From Actinacidiphila rubida (lineage in GTDB: Bacteria; Actinomycetota; Actinomycetes; Streptomycetales; Streptomycetaceae), in assembly GCF_900110255.1 (NCBI RefSeq), contig NZ_FODD01000015.1:124001-188000 (forward strand): a DNA stretch of 64,000 nucleotides, given 5' to 3'. Of the stretch, positions 35,738 to 45,703 are shown one piece after another. Position 1 is the first letter of the stretch, and every line of letters begins with the position of its first letter. The notes under the pieces are model-generated. The model was not told where the DNA came from and did no database searches. It worked only from the letters and a program-made list of their open reading frames with translations. Made by a program: the position numbers and the translations under genes.

Positions 35738-38700
35738 GTGGCTAAGGTCCGGGTATACGAACTCGCCAAGGAGATGGGAGTCGAGAGCAAGGTCGTCATG
35801 GCCAAGCTCCAGGAACTCGGCGAATTCGTCCGTTCGGCGTCCTCGACCATCGAGGCACCGGTTGTCCGCAAACTGACTGACGCTTTCCAGGGACCCGGCG
35901 GCGGAGCCGCCGGCAAGTCCGCTGCCAAGCCGTCCGCGCCCCGCAAGGCGGCGCCCTCGAAGCCGGCCCCGACCCCGGGTGCGCCGGCCCGTCCTGCTGC
36001 CCAGGCACCGAAGCCGGGCGGCCCCACCACCCCCGCGGCCCCGGCCGCGCCGAGCACCGGCTCCGCGCCGGCGTCCGGCCCGCGCCCCGGCCCGAAGCCG
36101 GCGCCCAAGCCCGCGCCGTCGGCCCCCGTGCCGGCCGCGGAGTTCCAGGCCCCGGCGGCCGGTCCGGCGAACCCGGCCGCGCCCTCGGCGCCGTCCGCGC
36201 CCTCCGGGTCCCCGCGACCCAGTGGTGCCGCTCCCGGCCCGCGCCCGGCCCGTCCGGCCTCGTCCGGCCAGGGCGAGCGTCGTGGCGAGGGCGGTGCGCC
36301 GCGTCCCGGCGGCGGCCGTCCGGCCCAGGGCGGCGCACGCCCCGGCGCCCCGCGCCCCGCGGGTCCGCGCCCCGGCAACAACCCGTTCACCTCGTCCGGC
36401 TCCACCGGCATGCCGCGCCCCGGTGGCGCGGCGCGTCCCGGCGGCGGCCAGGGCGGTGCCCCGCGTCCCGGCGGTCCCGGCGCCGGCGCCCCGCGTCCCG
36501 GCGGCGCGCCGCGTCCCGGTGCTCCCGGCGGTGCGGGCGGTCCGGGCGGATCGCGTCCGAGCCCGGGCGGGATGCCTCGTCCGCAGGCCTCCGGCCCGCG
36601 TCCCAACCCCGGCATGATGCCGCAGCGCCCGTCCGCCCCCAGCGGTCGTCCCGGCGGCGGTCCTGGTGGCCGTCCCGGCGGCGGTCCTGGTGGTCGTCCC
36701 GGCGGTGGCGGCGGCGGTCGTCCCGGCGGTGGCGGCGGCTTCGCCGGCCGTCCGGCCGGTCCCGGCGGCGGTGGCCGTCCGGGTGGCGGTGGCGGCTTCG
36801 GCGGTCCCCGTCCCGGTGGCGGCGGCGCTCCCGGCGGTGGCGGCGGCTTCGGCCCCCGTCCCGGCGGCTTCGGCGGCCGTCCCGGCGGCCCGGGTGGCCG
36901 TGGTGGCACGCAGGGCGCGTTCGGTCGCGGCCCCGGCGGCCGTCCGGCGCGCGGGCGCAAGAGCAAGCGGCAGAGGCGCCAGGAGTACGAGGCCATGCAG
37001 GCCCCGTCCGTGGGCGGCGTGCTGCTGCCCCGCGGCAACGGCCAGACCGTGCGCCTGTCGCGCGGTGCCTCGCTCACCGACTTCGCCGAGAAGATCAACG
37101 CCAACCCGGCGTCGCTCGTCCAGGTGATGCTCAACCTCGGTGAGATGGTCACGGCCACCCAGTCGGTGTCCGACTCCACGCTGGAGCTGCTCGCCGGCGA
37201 GATGAACTACGTGCTGGAGATCGTCAGCCCGGAGGAGGAGGACCGCGAGCTGCTCGAGTCGTTCTCCATCGAGTTCGGTGAGGACGAGGGCGGCGAAGAG
37301 GCCCTGGTCTCCCGGCCCCCGGTGGTCACCGTCATGGGTCACGTCGACCACGGCAAGACCCGCCTGCTCGACGCGATCCGCAAGACCAACGTGGTCGCGG
37401 GCGAGGCCGGCGGCATCACCCAGCACATCGGTGCCTACCAGGTCGCCACCGAGGTCAACGGCGAAGAGCGGGCCATCACCTTCATCGACACCCCGGGTCA
37501 CGAGGCGTTCACCGCCATGCGTGCCCGTGGTGCGAAGTCCACCGACATCGCCATCCTGGTGGTGGCGGCGAACGACGGTGTGATGCCGCAGACGATCGAG
37601 GCGCTGAACCACGCCAAGGCGGCCGACGTGCCGATCGTGGTCGCGGTCAACAAGATCGACGTCGAGGGCGCCGACCCGACCAAGGTGCGCGGTCAGCTCA
37701 CCGAGTTCGGTCTGGTGGCCGAGGAGTACGGCGGCGACACCATGTTCGTCGACATCTCCGCCAAGCAGGGTCTGCACATCGACAGCCTGCTGGAGGCCGT
37801 GATCCTCACCGCCGACGCCTCGCTCGACCTGCGGGCCAACCCGGAGCAGGACGCGCAGGGCATCGCGATCGAGGCGCACCTGGACAAGGGCCGCGGCGCG
37901 ACCGCGACCGTCCTGGTGCAGCGCGGCACGCTGCGGGTCGGCGAGACCATGGTCGTCGGCGACGCCTACGGCCGCGTCCGCGCCATGCTCGACGACGCGG
38001 GCAACACCGTCGAAGAGGCGGGTCCCTCGACGCCGGTCCAGGTCCTGGGCCTGACCAACGTCCCGGGCGCCGGCGACAGCTTCATCGTCGTCGACGAGGA
38101 CCGCACGGCACGCCAGATCGCCGAGAAGCGGGCCGCCCGCGAGCGCAACGCCGCGTTCGCCCGCAAGGGCCGCAGGTTCTCGCTGGAGAACCTGGACGAG
38201 GCGCTCAAGGCCGGTGAGGTGCAGGAACTCAACCTCATCATCAAGGGCGACGCGTCCGGTTCGGTCGAGGCCCTGGAGTCCTCGCTGCTGCAGCTCGACG
38301 TCGGCGAGGAGGTCGACATCCGCGTGCTGCACCGCGGCGTGGGTGCGGTCACCGAGTCGGACATCGACCTGGCGACCGGCTCCGACGCCATCGTGATCGG
38401 CTTCAACGTGCGCGCCGCCGGGCGTGCCACGCAGATGGCCGAGCGCGAGGGTGTGGACGTCCGCTACTACTCGGTGATCTACCAGGCCATCGAGGAGATC
38501 GAAGCGGCGCTCAAGGGCATGCTGAAGCCCGAGTACGAGGAGGTGGAGCTCGGCACCGCCGAGATCCGCGAGGTGTTCCGCTCCTCCAAGCTCGGCAACA
38601 TCGCCGGTGTGCTGGTCCGCTCCGGCGAGGTCCGCCGCAACACCAAGGCCCGCCTCGTGCGCGACGGCAAGGTCATCGCGGAGAACCTCAACATCGAGGG

Positions 38701-38836
38701 TCTGCGCCGCTTCAAGGACGACGTCACCGAGATTCGTGAGGGTTACGAGGGCGGTATCAACCTCGGCAACTACAACGACATCAAGATCGACGACGTCATC
38801 GCGACGTACGAGATGCGGGAGAAGCCGCGCGGCTGA
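35738..38836 (+). CDS. infB: Translation initiation factor IF-2
   Basis: A 1032-residue GTPase, at the long end for IF-2. An N-terminal IF2_N segment (1-50) is followed by a very long Pro/Gly/Ala/Arg-rich linker (about 50-410) with many repeats of GGRPGG type, then a second IF2_N (about 430-480). The G domain has GHVDHGKT (534-541), DTPGH (about 585-589) and NKID (638-641). Domains II-IV (initiator tRNA binding at the C-terminus) complete the protein. GTG 35738 follows GAAGGAG. The linker appears unusually rich in GGGxGGRP runs. Confidence 0.97.
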   Translation: MAKVRVYELAKEMGVESKVVMAKLQELGEFVRSASSTIEAPVVRKLTDAFQGPGGGAAGKSAAKPSAPRKAAPSKPAPTPGAPARPAAQAPKPGGPTTPAAPAAPSTGSAPASGPRPGPKPAPKPAPSAPVPAAEFQAPAAGPANPAAPSAPSAPSGSPRPSGAAPGPRPARPASSGQGERRGEGGAPRPGGGRPAQGGARPGAPRPAGPRPGNNPFTSSGSTGMPRPGGAARPGGGQGGAPRPGGPGAGAPRPGGAPRPGAPGGAGGPGGSRPSPGGMPRPQASGPRPNPGMMPQRPSAPSGRPGGGPGGRPGGGPGGRPGGGGGGRPGGGGGFAGRPAGPGGGGRPGGGGGFGGPRPGGGGAPGGGGGFGPRPGGFGGRPGGPGGRGGTQGAFGRGPGGRPARGRKSKRQRRQEYEAMQAPSVGGVLLPRGNGQTVRLSRGASLTDFAEKINANPASLVQVMLNLGEMVTATQSVSDSTLELLAGEMNYVLEIVSPEEEDRELLESFSIEFGEDEGGEEALVSRPPVVTVMGHVDHGKTRLLDAIRKTNVVAGEAGGITQHIGAYQVATEVNGEERAITFIDTPGHEAFTAMRARGAKSTDIAILVVAANDGVMPQTIEALNHAKAADVPIVVAVNKIDVEGADPTKVRGQLTEFGLVAEEYGGDTMFVDISAKQGLHIDSLLEAVILTADASLDLRANPEQDAQGIAIEAHLDKGRGATATVLVQRGTLRVGETMVVGDAYGRVRAMLDDAGNTVEEAGPSTPVQVLGLTNVPGAGDSFIVVDEDRTARQIAEKRAARERNAAFARKGRRFSLENLDEALKAGEVQELNLIIKGDASGSVEALESSLLQLDVGEEVDIRVLHRGVGAVTESDIDLATGSDAIVIGFNVRAAGRATQMAEREGVDVRYYSVIYQAIEEIEAALKGMLKPEYEEVELGTAEIREVFRSSKLGNIAGVLVRSGEVRRNTKARLVRDGKVIAENLNIEGLRRFKDDVTEIREGYEGGINLGNYNDIKIDDVIATYEMREKPRG

Positions 38837-38866
38837 TCCGGCACGTCGCACAGGCGTGACACCGGT

Positions 38867-38908
38867 CCGGGGCCGGTCGGCGGGAGAAATCCTGTCGATC
38901 GGCCCCGG
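38867..38908. terminator. Long GAAA-capped hairpin after infB
   Basis: A 19-bp stem (16 Watson-Crick and three G-T pairs) is closed by a GAAA tetraloop, in the 95-bp gap between infB (stop 38836) and the DUF503 gene. It could terminate or attenuate transcription into the downstream genes. Confidence 0.75.
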
Positions 38909-38931
38909 CCGTCGCCTGTACCTTCGATGGC

Positions 38932-39225
38932 ATGTACGTAGGCGCTCAGAGCTTCGACCTGCTGCTCGGTGACGTACGGTCGCTGAAGGAGAAGAGGTCC
39001 GTCGTCCGCCCGATCGTCGCCGAACTGCAGCGCAGATTCGGGGTGAGCGTGGCGGAGACCGGCGGGCAGGACCTGCACCGCAGGGCCGAGATAGGAATCG
39101 CGGTGGTGTCCGGCGATCCGGGGCACATCAAGGACGTCCTCGACCGGTGCGAGCGCTGGATGGCCGCCCGGCCCGAGGTGGAACTGCTGTCGGCACGGCA
39201 GCGGATCCACGGCGACGACGACTGA
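38932..39225 (+). CDS. DUF503 protein
   Basis: A 97-residue protein with the DUF503 hallmark LLLGDVRSLKEKRSVVRPIVAEL near the N-terminus and a central AEIGIAVVSGDPGHIKDVLDRCERW. It is a constant neighbour of infB and rbfA in actinobacteria, of unknown biochemical role. Start ATG 38932 lies 24 bp after the end of the hairpin that follows infB, so its expression may be influenced by that structure. Confidence 0.9.
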   Translation: MYVGAQSFDLLLGDVRSLKEKRSVVRPIVAELQRRFGVSVAETGGQDLHRRAEIGIAVVSGDPGHIKDVLDRCERWMAARPEVELLSARQRIHGDDD

Positions 39226-39355
39226 CGGCGGCCTACGGCGGCCGACGACGGCTGTCGACGACCGGGGACGGCTGACGGCGTCGGGCGCCGGCCCGGCACG
39301 GAGTGGACTGCGCGTCCGTACGCGCACCTGAACGCGAAGAAGAGAGAAGAAGACG

Positions 39356-39901
39356 ATGACCGACACCGCGCGGGCGCGAAAGCTGGCGGACCGCATCCGG
39401 GTCGTGGTCGCGGAGACCCTGCAGCGCCGGATCAAGGACCCCCGGCTGGGCTACGTGACGATCACCGACACCCGGGTCACCGGTGACCTGCGGGAGGCGA
39501 CGGTCTTCTACACGGTCTACGGGGACGACGAGGAGCGTGCCGCGTCCGCGGCCGCGCTGGAGAGCGCCAAGGGCGTGCTGCGCTCGGAGGTCGGCCGGCA
39601 GACGGGCGTGCGCTTCACCCCGTCCCTGGCCTTCGTGGCCGACGCCCTGCCGGACAACGCCCGCACCATCGACGACCTGCTCGCCAAGGCCCGCGCCTCC
39701 GACGAGCAGGTGCGCAAGACCGCCACCGACGCGCAGTACGCCGGCGACGCCGATCCGTACCGCAAGCCGGCGGACGACGAGGACGCCTCCGACCTGGACG
39801 ACGCCCCGGACGCCGCGGCTGGTCCGGACGCCGCGGCTGGTCCGGACGACGCGGCCGGCAAGGCCGCCGGCTCCGACGAGGACGGTTCCACGCAGGCATG
39901 A
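39356..39901 (+). CDS. rbfA: Ribosome-binding factor A
   Basis: A 181-residue protein. The first 115 residues are the KH-like RbfA fold ([37 protein letters not shown]), which binds 30S subunits and 17S rRNA. The remaining 65 residues are an acidic, Ala-rich tail containing tandem GPDAA-type repeats (two identical 18-bp units near 39815-39850), beyond the normal family length. It overlaps truB by ATGA, indicating coupling. Confidence 0.95.
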   Translation: MTDTARARKLADRIRVVVAETLQRRIKDPRLGYVTITDTRVTGDLREATVFYTVYGDDEERAASAAALESAKGVLRSEVGRQTGVRFTPSLAFVADALPDNARTIDDLLAKARASDEQVRKTATDAQYAGDADPYRKPADDEDASDLDDAPDAAAGPDAAAGPDDAAGKAAGSDEDGSTQA

Positions 39902-40809
39902 CACGTCCACAGGGACCCTCCGGGCTGGTGATCGTCGACAAGCCCGGGGGGCTCACCTCGCACGGCGTGGTGTCCCGGATGCGGCGGCTGGCCGGCACAC
40001 GCCGGGTCGGGCACGCCGGAACCCTCGACCCCATGGCCACCGGCGTCCTGATCATCGGCGTCGAGAAGGCCACCCGCCTGCTCGGTCACCTCGCGCTGAC
40101 CGAGAAGGAGTACACGGGCACCATCCGGCTCGGCCAGACCACGGTGACCGACGACGCGGAGGGCGAGGTCACCGCCTCCGTCGCCGCGACCGGCGTCACC
40201 CGTGAGGCCGTCGACGCCGGTATCGCCGTCCTCACCGGGCCCATCCAGCAGGTGCCGTCCAAGGTCAGCGCGATCAAGGTCAACGGCGTGCGGTCCTACA
40301 CCCGGGTGCGGGAGGGCGAGGACTTCGAGCTGCCCGCCCGCCCGGTGACCGTCTCGTCGTTCACCGTGCAGGACATGCGGGCCGCGCGGGCGGTCGGGCC
40401 GGACGGGGCCGCGACGGACGTCGTCGACCTCGACGTGACGGTCGTCTGCTCCTCCGGCACCTACATCCGTGCGCTGGCCCGCGATCTGGGCGCCGGGCTC
40501 GGCGTCGGCGGCCACCTGACGGCGCTGCGCCGCACCCGCGTCGGCCCCTACGGCCTCGACGGGGCCCGGACCCTGGAGCAGCTCGAGGTGTCCTTCGGCG
40601 TGCTGCCCATCGAGGAGGCGGCCGCGGCCGCGTTCCCGCGCTGGGACGCCGACGCCGAACAGGCCAAGCTGCTCGCCAACGGCGTCCGCATCACGGTGCC
40701 CGCGCTGGCCGCGGGGCCGAACGCCGTGTTCGGGCCGGACGGCCGCTTCCTCGCTCTGGTCGAGGAGGACAAGGGCAAGGCGAAGATCGTGGCGGGCTTC
40801 GCGCAGTAG
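39898..40809 (+). CDS. truB: tRNA pseudouridine(55) synthase
   Basis: A 303-residue pseudouridine synthase. The catalytic Asp is in [14 protein letters not shown] (D44), followed by RLLGHL and Tyr-containing [12 protein letters not shown]-terminal region typical of actinobacterial TruB is present ([26 protein letters not shown]), resembling the PUA-like C-terminal region. It makes pseudouridine at position 55 of tRNAs. ATG 39898 overlaps the rbfA stop codon. Confidence 0.96.
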   Translation: MTRPQGPSGLVIVDKPGGLTSHGVVSRMRRLAGTRRVGHAGTLDPMATGVLIIGVEKATRLLGHLALTEKEYTGTIRLGQTTVTDDAEGEVTASVAATGVTREAVDAGIAVLTGPIQQVPSKVSAIKVNGVRSYTRVREGEDFELPARPVTVSSFTVQDMRAARAVGPDGAATDVVDLDVTVVCSSGTYIRALARDLGAGLGVGGHLTALRRTRVGPYGLDGARTLEQLEVSFGVLPIEEAAAAAFPRWDADAEQAKLLANGVRITVPALAAGPNAVFGPDGRFLALVEEDKGKAKIVAGFAQ

Positions 40810-41276
40810 CAGGAGCAGGAGCAGCGGTAGCCGTCGCGGGCACGCGCGTGGACGGCGGCGGCTCGGGAGTGCTCCACCGGGCCGCCGGCCGGAGCCGGGT
40901 GCCGCGGCTACCTGGTCCGCGGCTCCGCGCCCGAGGCTCCGGGACGACTCGCCGGGCGGGTCCCCCGGAGCGGCTTCGGCGGCGGGGGAGAGGTGCCGGG
41001 GGACGGCCTTCTCCTGACCGCACCGGGCGGCGGAACCGTCTGTCCCCTGAGCGGTCCCGCCGCACGGGCCCCCCGGCACACCCCCCTGACCTGTACCTAT
41101 CCACCTGGCATCCGGATATCACCCCATCGGGCGGGCGCTCGGAGTGAAGCCGTGGTGCGCGGGGGGCGCTTTTCGTCCGCGGTCTAGGCGGGAGATCATC
41201 CGGCGCCTACCGTCGAAGGGGGACGAAACGGGGCGCTTTCGCGCAAGCGGGGGCAAGTGGACGGGGAGGTGCCGTG
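40810..41276. other. 467-bp intergenic region, no gene recognised
   Basis: Between truB and the protease-STAND gene. It starts with a short GCAGGA-type repeat, then GC-rich sequence with ordinary composition and a relatively AT-richer patch around 41095-41130. Open frames on both strands are shadows without start sites or conserved motifs. The promoter of the downstream gene should lie here but I cannot identify its elements. Confidence 0.5.
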
Positions 41277-44200
41277 ATGGCGGCACACGGGGGCGCGCGG
41301 CGCCGCGAGGCGTCCGGCGGCGCGCCGGGCGACGCCCCTGACGGGCTGCCGGAAGGGGCTGAACGGCGCGCGGGCGGGGGCGCCGGACACGGTGCGACCG
41401 GAGGCGCGTGGGCGTCCGGCGGCGGCGCATCCGACGACCCGCTGATCCGGATCTGCGACCTGGCGGGCCGCCCGCGCGGCACGGGCTTCCTCGCGGACGC
41501 CGACGGCACGATGATCACCAGTCACGAGGCGGTCGACGGCCTCGCGCGCCTCGTGCTCCACGCTCCCGGCGGCCAGGTATGCCTGGTCGAGGCCGAGGCC
41601 GTCACCGCCCTTCCCGAGTCCGGGCTCGCGCTGGTCGCCACCGAGGGACTGGCCGTCCCGCCGCTGCCCGTCGCCCCGCACGGCCCCGTCCACCCCGAGC
41701 GGCGCGCGCGGCTGCACCTGCCGCGGCGGGTCGACGCCACCGTCCTGGGCACCACGGTCGTCACCTATACCGCGACCGACCGCTTCCACCTGCTTGGCGA
41801 GGTCTACGAACTCACTCTGGAAGACGGGGACTTGGCGCGCGCGGCACCGCAGGTGTCCGGCGCCCCCCTGCTCGACGCGGCGACCGGCGCGGTGCTCGGC
41901 GTGGTGGCGACCGCCCTGCACGCCGGGCACCGGGCCGCCGGCTTCGCCGTACCGCTCACCGCCGGGTCGGCCGCCGCTCCGCTGGCCGCGCTGCTGGAGC
42001 GCAACGCGGCCACGGTCCCCGCCTACGGCGGGCATCTCAACCTCGCGGGCGCGCTCCAGCTCACCGGCACGTCGGTGGGGAGCGCGGCGGGCCCGGGGGA
42101 GTGGCGCGAGCCGGTCGCCCGCGAGGACGTCGCCGCCGCGTTCCGCGCGTTCCTGGCGGCGGCCGACGGTGACGACACCCCGGCCTCGGGGCCCGTGGCC
42201 GGGGTCGCCTCCGCCGCGACGAACGCGACGGCCGCGACGAACGCCGCGGCGACGGGTGTGCCCGCGGCCGGCGACCCGCCGGCCCCGCTGGTGCTCGGCG
42301 TGGTGGGCGAACCCGGCACCGGCCGCACCACCGAACTCGCCCGGCTCGCCGCGCTCCGCGCCCGCGGGCCGCACCCGGCGCCGACCCTGTGGCTGCGCGG
42401 GGCGGAACTGCGGCCGGGCGACGGCGGTCTCAGGGACGCCGTCGAGCGGTCGCTGCGCACCGCCGCCCGGATCGTCGGCGCGGGCCGCCACCCGTACTCC
42501 GCGGGTACCGCCTCCTGGCCGGCCGCCGGCGTCGAGGACCCCTCGCCCGACGCCGTCGCCGGCCTCGCCCACCGCGCGGGCCGCCCGCTGCTGGTGGTGC
42601 TCGACGCCCCCGAGGAGATGCCGCCCGTCCTGGCCCACGCCCTCGCCGACTGGACCGCGGGCACCGCGACGTGGCTGCGGGCCGGCCGGGTCCGGCTGGT
42701 GGTGGCGTGCCGCCCGGAGTTCTGGGAGCAGGCCGGCGCGCTGCTGCCGCCCGGCCTGCTGTCCGGTGCGCCCACGGCGCCCCGGGGCCTCCTGCCGCGG
42801 GATCTCCCGCGGGATCTCCGGCGGGACCTGCCGCCGTGCCTGCCGCTCGGCGACCTGACCGACGAGCAGGCGGCCCGCGCCCGCTCCCGGCACGGGGTCC
42901 GGCCCGGTGAACTCGCGGCGGCCGACGCCGCGCACCCGCTGGCCCTGCGGCTGCTGTCCGAGGTGAAGGCCGCGCTGCCCGAGGAGCTGGACCCCGGCGA
43001 GGGCGAGCGGCGGGCGCCCCCGAGCCGGGTGGAGGTGTTCGCCGCCCACCTGGACCTGGTGTGCCTGCGGATCGCGGTACGGCTCGCCGCCGCGTCCGAG
43101 CCGCCCCTGCGGGGTACGGCGGTGCGGCGGCTGGCCGCCCGGGTGGCGGGCCAGGTCCACGAGGCCGCGCGGCGCTGCCTGGGCCCGGGCCAGGGCGAGT
43201 TGGACCGTGAGGCGTTCGAGGAGCTGTTCCCGTGGCGCACGGGCTGGGCCTCGGCGGTCCTCACCGAGGGCCTGCTCGTCCCGTCCGGGGCGGGCTACCG
43301 CTTCGCGCACGAGGAGGCGGCGGACTGGCTGCAGGCCCTGCACCTCGACGTCCCGGCCGCGCTCTACGCGTTGGTCCACCGCTGGTTCGCGCCCGCGGGC
43401 GCACCCGCGGAGGCCCCCGTCCGCCTGCCGTCCCGTCCCCCCGTGCCCACGACCCCGGCCACGCGTGCCGGACAGGCGCCCCCCGTCCCGCCCGCGCCCG
43501 CGCTGGCCCCGGCGTTCCCCCGCAGCCTGCCCGTCCCGCACCACCGCGCGGCACCCGTCGTCCAGGCCCTCCTGCTGGCCCCGCCGGAGATCCTCACCAC
43601 CCACCTCCACGGCCTGGTCGACGCCCTCGACCACCCGTCGCTCCTGCCTCCCCGCGCACCGGCCCCGCCCCGCGCCGGGAGCGAGCCCGTCGACCTGGAC
43701 GCCGACACGGTGCCGAACCAGCGCACCCGCCGGTCCGCCGCCGCGACGCCCAAGGCCGCCGCTGGACGACCGCGTCCGGAGCCGCGTCCGGAACCCGTGC
43801 CCGGCCCAGCACCTGCCGCCGGGCCGGCCGCCGGGGAGCACGCCGGGGAGGACGGCGGTGCGTACGGGCCGGCCGCACGCCGGCGGGACGCCGCCTGGTG
43901 GGCGGCGCACCTGCTGCGCGAGGTGCTGCTGCGGGTCCCCGACGCGCGGCCGTACCGGGAGGTGCTGCGCGGGCTCGCCGGGCGCATCGTGGTCCGCTCG
44001 GTGGCGCGCGGCGGTTTCGCGGCGCTCGGTCCCGGCGGCCTCGCCGCGTTCGGCCCCCGGTTCTGGCAGCAGCTGCCGCTCCCCGCCGCCGACCGGCTCG
44101 ACCTGCTGCGGCTGCTGCTGCCCGCCGACGGCCCGCCGCACGCCACCCGCCAGGCGGCCGGCGACCGCTTCCTCGGCGCCGTCTCCCCCCTGCTGCGCGC

Positions 44201-45353
44201 CGAGCCCGGCCCGGCGATGGCCGCCGTCTGCGGCTGGTTCGACGACGACCGGCCGCTGCAGGGCGAGCCGCGGCTCACCGTGGCGTCGGCCGCCCAGGCG
44301 CTGCTGCACACGCACCGCCGCTTGGCCGTCGACGACCTCGCCGACGCCCTCGTCGGGGCGGGACAGCCGGCCGCCGACGACGTCCTCACCGCGCTGGCCG
44401 AGGACGAGCCGTCCGCCGTGTGCCGCGCGGTCGACCGCTGGGCGCACGACGCCCGCCCCGACCGCCACGTCGCCGCGGCGACGTACGGCGCCAGGACCGC
44501 GCCGCACGTCCGCTCCGACGCCGACCGCGAGCTGCTGCGCTATGCCGCGCTGGCGATCCTGGCCCGCGCCGGCGACTGCACGCTGCACGGCGCCGCCCTC
44601 GGCCTGCTGGTCCGCGACCCGGCCACCCGGTCGCGTCATCTGCCCGCCGCCCTGCGGCACTTCGCCGACGGCGACCCCGCCCTGCCGCCCGCCGCCGTGG
44701 CCGCCGCGCTCACCACGCACCCGGAGCCCGTGCTCGCCGCGTTCCAGCACCGGCTGCGGCGGGCGGACGGCGGCACCGCCGAGGCGCTGCAGGCGCTCGC
44801 CGCCGTCGCCGCCCCCGCGCTCGCCCGCCGCACCGCCGTCCTCGTCCAGGGCCTGCTGCGTCATCGGCCCGGCCAGGCCGAGGCCGTCGCCGGCTACCTG
44901 GACCTGCGGCTCGAACAGGGGCCGGGCGTCCGGGCGGTGCTGCTGCCCCTGGCCACGGCGCTGCTGCGCGACCACCCGGCGCCGGTGCGGGCCCTCCTCG
45001 TCCCGGTGTTCGCAGCCCCCGGCTCCCACCTGTCGCGTGCCCTGCGCCAGGAACTTCTGGAGTCCGTGCTGGAGTCCGAGCGCGACCCCGAGGTCCTGGA
45101 CGCGCTCCTCACCGCGGCGGCCGCGGGCGCCCGCCAGCGGCACCCGCTCCTCACCCGCGACCTCGTCCACCAGGTCGCGCTCCTGCTCGTCCGCACTCCC
45201 GACGGCGCCGCGCTCTTCGACCGCCGCATCGTCGAACTCGCTTCCACCGCACCGGACTTCGCGTGCCTGGTTCGCGCCTGGCTGGCCGACGGCCACATCT
45301 GGGACAGCCTCATCGGCCCCAGTGCGCACCGCACCCTGGCCACGGTCCCGTGA
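41277..45353 (+). CDS. Trypsin-like domain fused to STAND-type NTPase
   Basis: A 1358-residue protein. Residues 55-240 resemble a trypsin/HtrA-like fold: the His segment is GTGFLADADGTMITSHEAV (His83) and the Ser segment is QVSGAPLLDAATGAVLGVV (Ser194), but the usual GDSGG reads QVSGA and the Asp position reads ESGLALV. An Ala-rich linker leads to a P-loop domain: Walker A GEPGTGRT (344-351, Arg replacing Lys), Walker B-like LLVVLDAPEE (438-447). A winged-helix-like region and a long alpha-helical C-terminus, with Pro-rich interruptions near 700-870, follow. No signal peptide is seen. It lies between truB and ribF. ATG 41277 sits 7 bp after GGAGG. Confidence 0.8.
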   Translation: MAAHGGARRREASGGAPGDAPDGLPEGAERRAGGGAGHGATGGAWASGGGASDDPLIRICDLAGRPRGTGFLADADGTMITSHEAVDGLARLVLHAPGGQVCLVEAEAVTALPESGLALVATEGLAVPPLPVAPHGPVHPERRARLHLPRRVDATVLGTTVVTYTATDRFHLLGEVYELTLEDGDLARAAPQVSGAPLLDAATGAVLGVVATALHAGHRAAGFAVPLTAGSAAAPLAALLERNAATVPAYGGHLNLAGALQLTGTSVGSAAGPGEWREPVAREDVAAAFRAFLAAADGDDTPASGPVAGVASAATNATAATNAAATGVPAAGDPPAPLVLGVVGEPGTGRTTELARLAALRARGPHPAPTLWLRGAELRPGDGGLRDAVERSLRTAARIVGAGRHPYSAGTASWPAAGVEDPSPDAVAGLAHRAGRPLLVVLDAPEEMPPVLAHALADWTAGTATWLRAGRVRLVVACRPEFWEQAGALLPPGLLSGAPTAPRGLLPRDLPRDLRRDLPPCLPLGDLTDEQAARARSRHGVRPGELAAADAAHPLALRLLSEVKAALPEELDPGEGERRAPPSRVEVFAAHLDLVCLRIAVRLAAASEPPLRGTAVRRLAARVAGQVHEAARRCLGPGQGELDREAFEELFPWRTGWASAVLTEGLLVPSGAGYRFAHEEAADWLQALHLDVPAALYALVHRWFAPAGAPAEAPVRLPSRPPVPTTPATRAGQAPPVPPAPALAPAFPRSLPVPHHRAAPVVQALLLAPPEILTTHLHGLVDALDHPSLLPPRAPAPPRAGSEPVDLDADTVPNQRTRRSAAATPKAAAGRPRPEPRPEPVPGPAPAAGPAAGEHAGEDGGAYGPAARRRDAAWWAAHLLREVLLRVPDARPYREVLRGLAGRIVVRSVARGGFAALGPGGLAAFGPRFWQQLPLPAADRLDLLRLLLPADGPPHATRQAAGDRFLGAVSPLLRAEPGPAMAAVCGWFDDDRPLQGEPRLTVASAAQALLHTHRRLAVDDLADALVGAGQPAADDVLTALAEDEPSAVCRAVDRWAHDARPDRHVAAATYGARTAPHVRSDADRELLRYAALAILARAGDCTLHGAALGLLVRDPATRSRHLPAALRHFADGDPALPPAAVAAALTTHPEPVLAAFQHRLRRADGGTAEALQALAAVAAPALARRTAVLVQGLLRHRPGQAEAVAGYLDLRLEQGPGVRAVLLPLATALLRDHPAPVRALLVPVFAAPGSHLSRALRQELLESVLESERDPEVLDALLTAAAAGARQRHPLLTRDLVHQVALLLVRTPDGAALFDRRIVELASTAPDFACLVRAWLADGHIWDSLIGPSAHRTLATVP

Positions 45354-45703
45354 CCGCCACGCCCGGCGGCCGCACCCGCTGACCGGCCCCCGCGCCGCCG
45401 CCCCGGCCGTCCAAGGCGTGCCGGCCCGCGCCCGGCAGGGGAGCCGGTTCCCGTCCCGTCGCGGGTGCGAGCAGGGCGTTCGACGTGCCGCGCGGGGCGC
45501 GGGCCGGCCTGTGACACCGGTCACGGGCACGCCGCCTTCCGCCGTCGCGAGCCGTGCCCGGGCCTGGTCGGAGGGCGCCAGGGGCCGCTTCCGGGACGTG
45601 CCGATGGACACCGGTGCGGCCCGGCATGGCAGGCTTGGCCCTGCAGGACGGTCGTCCTGGTGAAGCGGCAGTGAGTGAATCGGCGAAGAAGCGGAGCGTC
45701 AAG
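45354..45703. other. 350-bp intergenic region upstream of ribF
   Basis: No convincing gene. It holds a perfect palindrome CAGGACG-GT-CGTCCTG (45644-45659) shortly before the ribF start. An in-frame GTG at 45671 could extend ribF by 11 codons. The reverse strand shows only shadow frames. Confidence 0.5.
45644..45659. promoter_or_regulatory. 16-bp inverted repeat upstream of ribF
   Basis: Two 7-bp arms CAGGACG and CGTCCTG around GT, ending 45 bp before the chosen ribF start. It could be an operator or a small leader hairpin. There is no direct evidence for function and no resemblance to the FMN riboswitch. Confidence 0.3.

Noticed and set aside
35513..38851. A 1112-codon open frame on the minus strand
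   Set aside because: It lies opposite infB; the sequence is a low-complexity mirror of the IF-2 gene and GTPase domain coding with no independent motif.
40691..41122. Minus-strand frames in the truB downstream region
   Set aside because: They overlap the end of truB, have no ribosome binding site and show only Arg/Pro-rich shadow composition.
41196..45611. A 1471-codon open frame on the minus strand
   Set aside because: It is antisense to the protease-STAND gene, has no motif or ribosome binding site, and its Arg/Gly/Ala-rich composition is typical of a GC-rich shadow frame.
45620..45700. FMN riboswitch upstream of ribF
   Set aside because: None of the conserved RFN-element segments is visible; only a small palindrome is present.
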